15,683 bases of DNA, from positions 1 through 15,683 of the forward strand of contig CAYNBE010000065.1 of assembly GCA_964395045.1 (NCBI GenBank), written 5' to 3'. Source of the DNA: UBA1413 sp964395045 (GTDB taxonomy: Bacteria; Bacteroidota; Bacteroidia; Bacteroidales; Prolixibacteraceae). Position numbers and translations under genes: made by a program. Below the pieces are notes generated by a model that searched no databases, was not told where the DNA came from, and saw nothing but the letters and a program-made list of their open reading frames with translations. Shown here one piece after another: positions 1 through 7,721 of the stretch; the first letter of the stretch is position 1; every line of letters starts with the position of its first letter.

Positions 1-315
1 GGAATGTTTTTTTATCCGCCCAACCGCGACCCGAACAATGACAAAACAAAATACCTCACCGGCCCGGTTCCCTCGCTCAGGCTGGAAATTATGCGCGAAG
101 GAATCGATGATTACGACTACATGATGTTACTGGAAGAGTGTATTAAAAATGCACGTCCCGGTCAGCAAAACCTGGTTAAAAGTGCAAAACAGGTATTGAA
201 CTTCGGCTCCGAAGTATTTGTCACCGAAAAAGAATACACAAAAAATCCTGAAATATTGGTAAAATACCGGCAACAAATGGGTAACCTGCTGGAACAGTTT
301 AAAATGAAACCATAG
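1..315 (+). CDS. DUF4091 domain protein, C-terminal fragment (GH123-like)
   Basis: This is the last ~104 residues of a protein that begins before the window; the frame is open from base 1, so the Met at base 4 is probably internal. The segment GPVPSLRLEIMREGIDDYDY is the signature of the C-terminal end of DUF4091, the TIM-barrel domain related to GH123 beta-N-acetylgalactosaminidases: a 'PS.RLE..REGI.DY.Y' helix follows the last barrel strand. The preceding FFYPP fits the usual 'G..YP' strand end. The catalytic residues of the family lie upstream and cannot be seen, so activity is not testable here. It ends 10 bases before the next reading frame and is probably in the same transcript. Family assignment is good; substrate is unknown (GH123 enzymes act on GalNAc, but most DUF4091 proteins are uncharacterised). 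Confidence 0.8.
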   Translation, partial: GMFFYPPNRDPNNDKTKYLTGPVPSLRLEIMREGIDDYDYMMLLEECIKNARPGQQNLVKSAKQVLNFGSEVFVTEKEYTKNPEILVKYRQQMGNLLEQFKMKP

Positions 316-325
316 TAATATATTA

Positions 326-673
326 TTGAAAAAAACAGCGTTGTCTCGGGTTTCGTTTTTAGTGTTGCTTTTGGTAAGATTTTCTGTAGAGGCACAAAAG
401 GTTCCAGATGTAGCTTCAGAACTTCAGTCGAAAATGATCTGGAGCGGGCCCGACAACAAAACTCCCGAGTTTACGGTTTTCAGGAAAATAGTTGACATTG
501 AAAGTATTGAGAAGGCAACTTTTCATATCTTCGCCGACACAAAATACATTTTCTGGATCAATGGTACAGAAATTTTGCGTGGTCCCTGCCGTTTCGACCC
601 ATTTGCAACTTCGTTTGATTCAAAAGAGATAACTTTGTTCCTGAAGCAAGGTATATTGATGGCATTGCTATGA
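326..673 (+). CDS. Truncated secreted GH78-type N-terminal domain (probable gene remnant)
   Basis: A 115-residue frame starting at TTG. No ATG or GTG lies between the in-frame stop at 305-307 and this TTG, and TTG alone gives a complete signal peptide (KK, hydrophobic core, cleavage near VEA-Q). The mature part resembles the beta-sandwich found at the N-terminus of alpha-L-rhamnosidases (GH78) and relatives: FRK strand start, then ATFHIFADTKYIFWING, then RGPCRFDPF, then a segment of the 'DIT..LK.G' kind (KEITLFLKQG). In such enzymes the chain then runs on for several hundred residues including the (alpha/alpha)6 catalytic domain. Here it stops right after GILMALL. The stop overlaps the next start (ATGA), so translation may be coupled. 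Most likely a remnant of a deleted rhamnosidase gene; a small secreted binding domain is the alternative. The fold match is by eye. Confidence 0.6.
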   Translation: MKKTALSRVSFLVLLLVRFSVEAQKVPDVASELQSKMIWSGPDNKTPEFTVFRKIVDIESIEKATFHIFADTKYIFWINGTEILRGPCRFDPFATSFDSKEITLFLKQGILMALL

Positions 674-2952
674 AAAATTGGATAAAAGTTTATGTTCTGC
701 TTATCTTTTTTCTGCTTTCAGGTGTAAGCCTGGCGCAAAAAAAAGTAGCAAAGGTTACTGCCTGCCTGCCTGACAATGTCATGCCTGTTCAGGCTTGCTG
801 GTTCTGGGGTGAGGAAGAATTTCTTCCCGATGGTTATAAACCGTTCATTGACACCATCAGCCTGCATTCCCCTTTCAACCTGATTTCGGCGAGTGTGCGG
901 CTTTTTGGAAGGGAGACTACAAACGATACCGTCCGCAAACAGGTAAAACTGGCAGCAGAATATGCGGCTGAGAAAGGAATTTCGCTGGTTGCCGATCTGG
1001 ATGTCCGCACAGCCCGCCGCGCTTTTGAATCGAAATATCCCGACGAGTTACAGGAAATGCTGTTGCTAAAGGAAACAGGAATTTCAGAAGAAAAGAATAC
1101 AGAAGTAACAATCTTCAGCAAATCACTTACTGATCACTATACAGGCCGCACAACGCCTTATTTACCCCTTTACGGCAGACTTGTCAGGGTTTATTCCTAC
1201 ATTGCCGGCGAAGATGGAATCGAAGCAAATTCTCTGGAAGACATTACCCGGAACTGTATGGTGTTATATTCATGTAAAGACTCTGTCCGTGTTCAAATAC
1301 CCGCAGGGCAAAAAAATAGAAATGCCTGTGTGATGGTTTCGTTTACCCATTTATATCCCGATGTTTTTGCCCCGCACATCACAACGTTCCAGCGCGAAAT
1401 TATTCGAAGCTACTCCGATGTCCCGCTGATCGGGGTTTTTAAGGACGAATGGGGTTTCCCTCCCTGTTTCGACGGAAGCCCGGCAAAGGATCAGTTCTGG
1501 TATTCGAAGGCCCGGGATCAATCCTATTCAGAAAGGACCAATGGTCGCGATTTACTCTCCGATTGCCTGCTCATGTACCGTAACATCAAAGGAAAAGAAC
1601 GGGAAAGGCAAAGGGCGATCAACCATTTTATGGAGATGTCGTGGCAACGAAATGCGGAAATTGAATCCGATTATTATCATGCAGTAAAAGAGACATTTGG
1701 CCCGGATGCGGTTGTAGCAACACATCCAACCTGGTGGCCATATCCCGATTCGCGCGAGCAAATGAAAAACGGCCTCTGTTGGTGGGCTGCCAAACGCGAC
1801 TGGGCGCAAACCGACGAATATACCCCTTTTGCCGTCCGCACCGCACTGGCAAAAAAGTGGGGCAGCCCGGTCTGGTACAACATGTTTTATTCGCCTGAAC
1901 GGGCAAACTATGAAAAGGCCGTATGGAGTGCCGCACTGGCCGGTGGCCGGATAAACTACCATCCACTCGAACCGTCGAAACGAAAAAGTATTGACAGAAC
2001 GCTGGAACTTCTTCGGGGCGAACTTGTCCTGGCTGAAAGTCGTGTGCGGATGCTGAATTTCATCAGTAAAAGTCCGCTCGATTGCCCTGTTGCAGTTGTT
2101 TTCGGCCATGCCTGTACCATGAACTGGGCAGGACCTGCCTACGACGATGTCGGAATGGACCTGGTAAGCGCGCTATGGAAAGCCGGAATACCAACCGATT
2201 TAATCCCGACCAGCGAGATTGAAAGCAATAGTTTGCAGGTGGATGAAGAAGGATGGATACGATACGGCCAACAAAAATATTCCGTCGTAATCCTGTATAA
2301 CCCTGAATTTGAAAAACCTTCCAATGCTCCATTTTTTTATCGGGCAGCAAATGGAAAAACCCGCTTATTCCAAATGGGCAACTGGACCAGAGATTTTGAA
2401 GCGAACGATTTTGACGGGAACAGTGTTTTATCCGGAATGGTTGTTCCTGAAGGAAAAGAACAACTTCTCACTGCAGTGAAAACTATTCTGAAAGAACAGA
2501 TATTTGAACTTCAGTCGCCGGCTATAGAAGCCACCAAAAAACAGTTTGGCCACCCTTTTATTTCTCCTCCTACCACCGGTTTCAGCCGCTTCATTGATGG
2601 ATCGGTTATTTATATTGCCGGTACAAACCAGGTTGGCGGCGACCCAATCCATATCAGCGAAAAATTTCAGGGAGCACCCGTTTCCTTTGATGCAGAAGGA
2701 GTTGCCGCCTTCCGTTTGGATAAAAACGGGAAAGTGGAGGCGCTTGCTGCCGGTGGTTTAAAATCATTTCAATCAGAAAATTTTCAGATTAAATTAAAAG
2801 AACGCCTTGATCTGGCAATATGGAAAAATGAGAAAAATGAGTGGAAGGGAGTTATTCAGGGATGGAAAAAAGAAATCCCCCCTTGCTTACTTAAAATTAC
2901 CCATGACTGGCAGATGGTCAATTTGCCAATACCTGCTTCTGAACCAAAATGA
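670..2952 (+). CDS. Secreted putative glycoside hydrolase, TIM barrel plus GATase-like domain
   Basis: A 760-residue protein with a clear Sec signal peptide (cleavage after A22, SLA-Q). I do not recognise a named family. The first ~440 residues look like a (beta/alpha)8 barrel of glycosidase clan-A style: VADLD near residue 105, then GVFKDEWGFPP with D259/E260 at the position expected for a beta-4 acid/base, then QTDEYTPF with E383 as a possible second carboxylate. Residues ~470-600 (CPVAVVFGHACTMNWAG, then an alpha/beta stretch ending VVILYNPEF) resemble the class-I GATase-like domain that follows the barrel in GH42 beta-galactosidases. A small beta domain ends the protein. The start overlaps the stop of the truncated gene before it, and GH92 no. 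1 begins 43 bases downstream. Catalytic residue choices are inference; hydrolase activity is likely but substrate is unknown. Confidence 0.6.
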   Translation: MKNWIKVYVLLIFFLLSGVSLAQKKVAKVTACLPDNVMPVQACWFWGEEEFLPDGYKPFIDTISLHSPFNLISASVRLFGRETTNDTVRKQVKLAAEYAAEKGISLVADLDVRTARRAFESKYPDELQEMLLLKETGISEEKNTEVTIFSKSLTDHYTGRTTPYLPLYGRLVRVYSYIAGEDGIEANSLEDITRNCMVLYSCKDSVRVQIPAGQKNRNACVMVSFTHLYPDVFAPHITTFQREIIRSYSDVPLIGVFKDEWGFPPCFDGSPAKDQFWYSKARDQSYSERTNGRDLLSDCLLMYRNIKGKERERQRAINHFMEMSWQRNAEIESDYYHAVKETFGPDAVVATHPTWWPYPDSREQMKNGLCWWAAKRDWAQTDEYTPFAVRTALAKKWGSPVWYNMFYSPERANYEKAVWSAALAGGRINYHPLEPSKRKSIDRTLELLRGELVLAESRVRMLNFISKSPLDCPVAVVFGHACTMNWAGPAYDDVGMDLVSALWKAGIPTDLIPTSEIESNSLQVDEEGWIRYGQQKYSVVILYNPEFEKPSNAPFFYRAANGKTRLFQMGNWTRDFEANDFDGNSVLSGMVVPEGKEQLLTAVKTILKEQIFELQSPAIEATKKQFGHPFISPPTTGFSRFIDGSVIYIAGTNQVGGDPIHISEKFQGAPVSFDAEGVAAFRLDKNGKVEALAAGGLKSFQSENFQIKLKERLDLAIWKNEKNEWKGVIQGWKKEIPPCLLKITHDWQMVNLPIPASEPK

Positions 2953-2995
2953 CTGACAATTAAATAAAAATTATTATAACCATAAAGTTCATACC

Positions 2996-5248
2996 ATGAG
3001 CAACCTAAAACAACTTTTTATCATTGTAATTCTGGCGCTGCTGCTAAGTTCCTGTGTTACGAAACCGAAGCGTCCGGTTGAATATGTCGATCCGTTTATT
3101 TGCACACAAGGCGACCATGGTCATTGGTTACCTGCGGCATTGGTACCCTTTGGCCTGGTCGAATTGTGTCCCGACTCCTATCCGGGAAGCCTCACTGCAC
3201 ACGGCGATCTGGCCCACTCAGGCTATGATTATTCCGATAGCCAGATACGCGGGTTCAGCCATATTCATCGGGGAAGCTCCGGAGGGGGCAGCATTCACGA
3301 CCGCGCCGGATTGATTTCACTGGTCCCTTTTGCCCATGTTCCTGCCGATACGTTTTTTACAAACCCGGTACTTGGCATTGATAAACAGACGGAAACCGCC
3401 TCCGCTGGCTATTATCGCGTTCATCTAACCCAGGATGATATTCTGGCTGAATTGACAGCCACACGCCGGGTCGGGATACACCGTTACACTTTTCAGAAGC
3501 AGGAACCAGCAAAAATTTTCCTGAACAGCGGCAAAAGAGGACATGCCATTTCGTGTAAGTTCGTATCGCCGTCGCGGCTCGAAGGCGCTGTTGGAAACCA
3601 CTATTTTGTGGCCGAATTTGATTCGCCTGTTCTGAAAACATCGGTATGGACCGGCACGCAGCTCGAAGACGGGACAAGCATTGAAATGCAGGCCATGGGC
3701 GGATTAGTGTGCGAATTTGGTGAGCTGAAAGATCCAATCATTCAGGTAAAAGTCGGGCTTTCGCTCACCAGCATCGAAGCGGCTGCGAAAAACCTCGAAG
3801 CAGAATGTCCCGGCTGGGATTTTGCAGCTGTCAGGGACAAAGCGGATAAAGCCTGGAATAATGTGCTTTCAGCAATAAAAGTTACGGGAAAGAACGACGA
3901 GGACAAAACTATTTTTTACACCGCTTTGTACCACACCTGCTTCTTGCCTCAGGTAATAAGTGACGTGGACGGAAAATACCCCGGCCTTGACAAAAATATT
4001 CATCAGGCCGAGGGCTATAATTTTTACAACAACTATGCTTTCTGGGATTCGTTCCGCACCAAATATCCGCTGTACAGCCTGTGGATCCCCGGTGTTTACC
4101 GCGACATCACCAAATCGCTGCGCGACATTTACGAACAGGCCGGGAACTGGGATCCTTTCCCCGATAACGACCATCGGCCGCATGGATTCTGTTACACAGT
4201 GAGGGGCAAAGATGGCTATCAGCCATTTACGACCTGTCGCCACGAACACATGCTGATGGTGGTGGCCGATGCTTATGTGAAAGGATTGTTCGACTTTCCG
4301 CTGGAATCGGTTTATCCATACATGAAGCACGAGGCTATGATCCAAATGCCGGAACGGTACGATTCAATCGGTTTTATTCCTGCACGCCCCGACCAGACCG
4401 GCGAATATTCATGGGACAACTGGGTGATGGCGCAAATGGCCAAAAAACTTGGTTACAACGACGACTATGCCTATTTTATGAAACGTTCGGAATACTGGCG
4501 GAATACCTGGGACCCAACCATAAAATTTTTCCGGGCACGGGCAGCCGACGGCAAATGGCTCGATTTTCCGGACGACCCGACCGAAAACCGCGAAAAATAT
4601 ACATATGAAGGGAGTAAATGGCACTGGCGCTGGAACATTGTTCACGATATTCCAGCATTGATGGGATATTTTGGCGGAAAAGAAGCTTTTCTGAAAGAAT
4701 TGGAATATTTCTTCGATAACGATTTGTACACGGCAGGCAACCAGATCGATTTGCATGCGCCTTATCTTTTCAATATGGCTGGCGCACCCTGGTTGACCCA
4801 AAAATGGGTGCGGAAAATCCTGACCGAACCCATCGTGCAGAAATACGGGACACACAACTTTTTCCCGAAACCAATTTTTGACCGTGTATACAAAGCCACG
4901 CCCGATGGTTACCTCCTGGAAATGGACTGCGATTACGGGTGTATGGCAGCCTGGTACGCTATGAGCGCCATGGGGCTTTATCAGGTTTGTCCGGGCAACC
5001 CGGAATACCAGTTGACAGCGCCAATCTTCGATGAAGTAACCATCACGCTGGACCCAAAAATTTATTCAGGAAAGTCGTTTACCATCAAAGCCAATAAACT
5101 CAGTAAAGAAAATTTTTACATTCAGTCTGCTACCTTAAATGGAAAACCTTATAACAGTTCGTCTCTCTCCCATCAAGTGATTGTGAAAGGTGGTGAGCTG
5201 GTTTTTGAAATGGGCCCGGAACCAAATAAAAATTGGGGGAGTTTGTAA
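2996..5248 (+). CDS. GH92 exo-alpha-mannosidase lipoprotein (no. 1)
   Basis: A 750-residue GH92 enzyme; this family contains calcium-dependent inverting exo-alpha-mannosidases that trim N-glycans, yeast mannan and mannose phosphodiesters. A lipobox LSSC with C20 marks a lipoprotein; the residues after it (VTKPK) lack the acidic surface-export signal known in Bacteroidetes, so periplasmic anchoring is favoured. The N-terminal beta-sandwich starts with YVDPFICT and ALVPFGLVELCPD (residues ~30-60). The C-terminal (alpha/alpha)6 domain shows YTYEGSKWHWRW with E538 at the catalytic acid position, and D644-C-D646-Y-G before AAWYAMSAMGLY, where the family's base lies. Length is normal. Compared with GH92 no. 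2 in this window it has DHGHWLPAAL in place of DNGQLYPGAS near the N-terminus, so the two probably differ in linkage preference. Linkage cannot be assigned from sequence alone. Confidence 0.95.
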   Translation: MSNLKQLFIIVILALLLSSCVTKPKRPVEYVDPFICTQGDHGHWLPAALVPFGLVELCPDSYPGSLTAHGDLAHSGYDYSDSQIRGFSHIHRGSSGGGSIHDRAGLISLVPFAHVPADTFFTNPVLGIDKQTETASAGYYRVHLTQDDILAELTATRRVGIHRYTFQKQEPAKIFLNSGKRGHAISCKFVSPSRLEGAVGNHYFVAEFDSPVLKTSVWTGTQLEDGTSIEMQAMGGLVCEFGELKDPIIQVKVGLSLTSIEAAAKNLEAECPGWDFAAVRDKADKAWNNVLSAIKVTGKNDEDKTIFYTALYHTCFLPQVISDVDGKYPGLDKNIHQAEGYNFYNNYAFWDSFRTKYPLYSLWIPGVYRDITKSLRDIYEQAGNWDPFPDNDHRPHGFCYTVRGKDGYQPFTTCRHEHMLMVVADAYVKGLFDFPLESVYPYMKHEAMIQMPERYDSIGFIPARPDQTGEYSWDNWVMAQMAKKLGYNDDYAYFMKRSEYWRNTWDPTIKFFRARAADGKWLDFPDDPTENREKYTYEGSKWHWRWNIVHDIPALMGYFGGKEAFLKELEYFFDNDLYTAGNQIDLHAPYLFNMAGAPWLTQKWVRKILTEPIVQKYGTHNFFPKPIFDRVYKATPDGYLLEMDCDYGCMAAWYAMSAMGLYQVCPGNPEYQLTAPIFDEVTITLDPKIYSGKSFTIKANKLSKENFYIQSATLNGKPYNSSSLSHQVIVKGGELVFEMGPEPNKNWGSL

Positions 5249-5297
5249 CTGGTTTTTCTGAAAACAAGATGGTGTAAATTTAAAAATTTCAAGTATC

Positions 5298-6443
5298 ATG
5301 CTTTTATCAAACTTAAAACGCTTTTTTGTGTCCATTCTTTTTATTGCATTCTGCTGGACTGTGTCAGGATATGAACATCCTGGGGGAATGCATCCAAAAG
5401 CACAAATCACATTTGTGAAAAAGCAAATCAGGCAAGAGAAGGAGCCATACCTTTCAGCTTTTCAGCAATTAATTAGCTTGGCCGATAGTGCTTTATTAAG
5501 AGAACACCATGCCTTGGCCGATTTTAGTGTTCCCGGTTATTATAAGATACCTGAATTGCATATCAAAAACTCAAAAAGCCTGGCATCGGATTCGTTTGAT
5601 GCCTATTCCTGTGCATTAGCATGGCAACTCAGTGGTAAAGAGAAATATGCACAACAGGCATTGTATTTTATCAATGCATGGAGCAGAATAAATAAGCAAT
5701 ATTCGGATAGCGACGGGTCGCTGGTGATGACATACACCGGAACGGCTATGGTTATTGCAGCAGAATTAATGTCCAATTATCCAAATTGGAAAAGTGAAGA
5801 TAAAAAACTTTTTGACGAATGGGTAATTTGTGTATATCGCAAGGCAGCCAACGAGATTCGCACCAAAAAGAACAATTGGGGCGACTGGGGAAGGTTTGGA
5901 TCTTCGTTGGTAGCTTATTATTTGGATGATGCAGTTGAAATGGAAGAAAATATCAGGTTATTCAAATCTGATCTTTTCGATAAAATTGCTGAAGACGGGC
6001 ACATGCCAGCCGAAACCCAGAGGGGAGCCAATGGTATTTGGTACACCTATTTTTCGCTTGCCCCCATGACGGCAACTGCCTGGGTTGCATCCAATGCAAC
6101 AGGCGAAAACCTGTTTGCTCTAAAGAAAGATGGCCGTTCAGTAAAAAATGCCATTGACTATCTGCTTTATTACAACCAACACCCAAATGAATGGAAGTGG
6201 TTCGAAAATCCCGTTCATGGTTCACCTGATAGCAAATTCTCCGATTTAGATCTGAAAACAGATTATTCTTTCTGGCCTGCAAATTTAATCGAAGCCATGA
6301 ACGGCATATTTCAAGACAAAATGTATGACAGTTATGTCGCCCCATCTCGCCCTCTGTGTTACGAAGACCACCATTTTGCCTGGGTTTTTCCAACGCTCAA
6401 GCCTGCAACGATGGATGGCTACAAAAAAATAACCGGTTTTTAA
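5298..6443 (+). CDS. Secreted alginate-lyase-fold polysaccharide lyase (PF05426, PL5-like)
   Basis: A 381-residue protein with a Sec signal peptide (cleavage near VSG-Y), then the HPGGMHP motif that opens many PF05426 proteins. The all-helical (alpha/alpha) barrel shows MTYTGTAMVIAAELM, then KNNWGDWGRFGSSLVAYYL with N192-N193-W194-G195, then EDGHMPAETQRGANGIWYTYF with H235, R242, Y249 and Y251. In characterised PL5 alginate lyases the Asn is followed by His and a Tyr acts further on; here the residue after the Asn pair is Trp, the NNWG form seen in many uncharacterised Bacteroidetes members. An exo- or endo-lyase for a uronic-acid glycan is the best guess; alginate is not assured, since PF05426 includes several PL families. 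It sits 49 bases after GH92 no. 1. By eye its bases are richer in A and T than the GH92 genes. Confidence 0.8.
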   Translation: MLLSNLKRFFVSILFIAFCWTVSGYEHPGGMHPKAQITFVKKQIRQEKEPYLSAFQQLISLADSALLREHHALADFSVPGYYKIPELHIKNSKSLASDSFDAYSCALAWQLSGKEKYAQQALYFINAWSRINKQYSDSDGSLVMTYTGTAMVIAAELMSNYPNWKSEDKKLFDEWVICVYRKAANEIRTKKNNWGDWGRFGSSLVAYYLDDAVEMEENIRLFKSDLFDKIAEDGHMPAETQRGANGIWYTYFSLAPMTATAWVASNATGENLFALKKDGRSVKNAIDYLLYYNQHPNEWKWFENPVHGSPDSKFSDLDLKTDYSFWPANLIEAMNGIFQDKMYDSYVAPSRPLCYEDHHFAWVFPTLKPATMDGYKKITGF

Positions 6444-6590
6444 AGGATAAATTGAAACTCTCCGCCGCAGAGCATCGAGGAAGGCACTCACCGGAATTCA
6501 AAAATAATTTGAAAAACAACTGACAATATGAATTTCGGCCTATCAAAAAACAAAAAAATGGGTAAATTTCAGCCATTACCATAAAATACT
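6444..6590 (+). other. Intergenic stretch with degenerate palindromic element
   Basis: This 147-base gap is longer than most in the window. It contains a G+C-rich island (about 6457-6497) in otherwise A/T-rich sequence, described separately. I see no convincing terminator with a T-run and no clear Bacteroidetes-type TAnnTTTG promoter, though one could be present in divergent form. The A-rich bases just before 6591 fit a Bacteroidetes ribosome-binding region. Confidence 0.4.
6460..6480. repeat. Imperfect inverted repeat, possible intergenic repeat family
   Basis: Two 8-base arms (6460-6467 and 6473-6480) flank the 5-base centre CAGAG. Read on the - strand, six of eight arm positions can pair, two of them as G-U; the + strand pairs less well. 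The element lies in a G+C-rich island within an A/T-rich gap. It resembles the short 'CGATGCTCTGC' type palindromes I associate with Bacteroidetes intergenic regions, here degenerate. Membership in a repeat family is from memory and would need a genome count. Confidence 0.3.
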
Positions 6591-7532
6591 ATGAAGCCAA
6601 TAATTTATACTTCGCTTTTCATACTGTGTTTTGTAGCATCAGCTTTAAAAACCATAGCCAAGCCGGATACGTTGTCGTTCCTGCATATTACCGATTTACA
6701 TCTGATCTTCAATCCTGATCTTCACCAGCAAGACCTGGCCAAAAGCAGAAAACATTATGAACAAGGCCAAACTCCACTAAAACAATTTCTGAAAACAATG
6801 CCCAAAAAAACAAACAGCAGCATGGTAATCGCTACCGGCGATCTGCTTGATTCGTACGAAACTGAAGCAAAGAACGGAGAAATGGTAACCTTCCGGAAAA
6901 ACCAGTTCTTCCGGGTGTTGAAAAAAAGCAATGTTCCAGTATTTCTGACTTTGGGAAATCACGACATTACCAGTTATTCATGGGAAAACAATACGCGCGT
7001 TTCTAGTCAAAACAATGCCGGACAGGCCCGAGCCAAATGGATCATAAATATTCCCTGTTTTAAAAACGGGACCTATTACAGTAAAACATATCAGGTTGGC
7101 GCCACAACCTACCGGCTGATTTTCCTCGATAACAGCTTTTATCGTTTTCACTCTGATGAAAAAGTTGAAGTTCCCTATCTCGACAAGCCCCAGTTGCACT
7201 GGTTGAGGGCACAATTGCAGGAGTCGCCCAACGATGTTGAAATCATAATGATGCATATCCCGATGAATCCGGGAATGGCAGGTTTTGCAGAAAACAACAG
7301 TATTTATTCTTTGGTTTCCCGGCAACTCTCACTGAAAATGCTGTTGGTGGGGCACAACCACCGGAACGAAATGAAAGAATTTCAAAATGCAGAAAGTCAT
7401 TTTTACCAGGTGCAAACCGGTGCTTTTGCACAGGATACCAAAAACTGGAGGCTCATCCGGTTAACCGAAAACACCATTCTGGTTTCTGTCCCGGGTGATA
7501 TTAAAACAGAAATAGCAATTCCTGTCATGTAA
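6591..7532 (+). CDS. Secreted calcineurin-like metallophosphoesterase
   Basis: A 313-residue protein with an N-terminal signal peptide (cleavage near TIA-K) and the full set of metallophosphoesterase (PF00149) motifs in order: D35-L-H37, G83-D84-LL-D87, G122-N123-H124-D125, H222 in MMHIP, and G254-H255-N-H257. These residues bind a two-metal centre that cleaves phosphomonoesters or phosphodiesters. The protein is therefore probably active and periplasmic or secreted. Its place between a polysaccharide lyase and glycosidase-like genes suggests phosphate removal from a glycan, but the family is broad and nucleotides, phospholipids or simple phosphate esters are equally possible. It is set off from its neighbours by the two largest gaps in the window, so it may have its own promoter or have arrived separately. 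Start codon ATG is well placed ahead of the signal peptide. Confidence 0.9.
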   Translation: MKPIIYTSLFILCFVASALKTIAKPDTLSFLHITDLHLIFNPDLHQQDLAKSRKHYEQGQTPLKQFLKTMPKKTNSSMVIATGDLLDSYETEAKNGEMVTFRKNQFFRVLKKSNVPVFLTLGNHDITSYSWENNTRVSSQNNAGQARAKWIINIPCFKNGTYYSKTYQVGATTYRLIFLDNSFYRFHSDEKVEVPYLDKPQLHWLRAQLQESPNDVEIIMMHIPMNPGMAGFAENNSIYSLVSRQLSLKMLLVGHNHRNEMKEFQNAESHFYQVQTGAFAQDTKNWRLIRLTENTILVSVPGDIKTEIAIPVM

Positions 7533-7694
7533 CTTATTCTTAGAAATTTGTTTAATTCTTTGTAAAAGAAAACCATAACCCACTTCTGCCGATAGGAAAA
7601 CTGGCGCCACCCCTCTTTTTCAAAGAGAGGGGAAAGAAATAAGTTTGAACATTCATATTGTCCTGTTATTTTCAATGGGCTCTATTTTCAAATA
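7533..7694 (+). other. Intergenic stretch with strong hairpin
   Basis: This 162-base gap, or 189 bases if the next gene starts at 7722, holds a near-perfect hairpin at 7610-7632 and otherwise A/T-rich sequence. Several TTTG tetramers occur (for example around 7545-7565), which may belong to a Bacteroidetes -33 or -7 element, but I cannot place a full TAnnTTTG with correct spacing. No gene-like frame is convincing here. Confidence 0.4.
7610..7632. repeat. Palindromic intergenic hairpin (10-bp stem, 3-base loop)
   Basis: The sequence begins CCCCTCT and ends AGAGGGG. Pairing 7610-7619 with 7623-7632 gives ten pairs, one of them G-T at 7617/7625, and loop bases 7620-7622 (TCA). No T-run follows on either strand, so it is not a standard intrinsic terminator. 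Similar CCCCTCT...AGAGGGG palindromes are common dispersed intergenic repeats in bacteria. It could still slow transcription or protect the upstream mRNA's 3' end. Confidence 0.65.
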
Positions 7695-7721
7695 TTGGCT
7701 GACTCTAAAAGAACCTCAAAA

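Noticed and set aside
1552..2109. Open frame of 185 codons on the - strand
   Set aside because: It lies wholly inside the 760-residue gene, has no signal or recognisable domain, and the + strand protein is coherent throughout; it is a shadow frame.
5270..5290. A/T palindrome around AAATTT...AAATTT before the lyase gene
   Set aside because: It is a low-complexity A/T stretch with little pairing strength; chance is the simplest explanation.
6528..6584. Small 18-codon frame before the metallophosphoesterase
   Set aside because: It is short, Lys-rich and of A-rich sequence; nothing supports translation, and its distance from the next gene does not suggest a leader peptide with attenuator structure.
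7610..7632. Intrinsic terminator for the metallophosphoesterase gene
   Set aside because: The hairpin is good but bases after it are GGAAAGAAATAAG-like with no T-run, and the other strand lacks one too.
7695..7721. TTG as an upstream start for the Tat-exported protein
   Set aside because: The ATG at 7722 places the twin-arginine motif at the usual distance from the N-terminus; the nine added residues have no role I can see.
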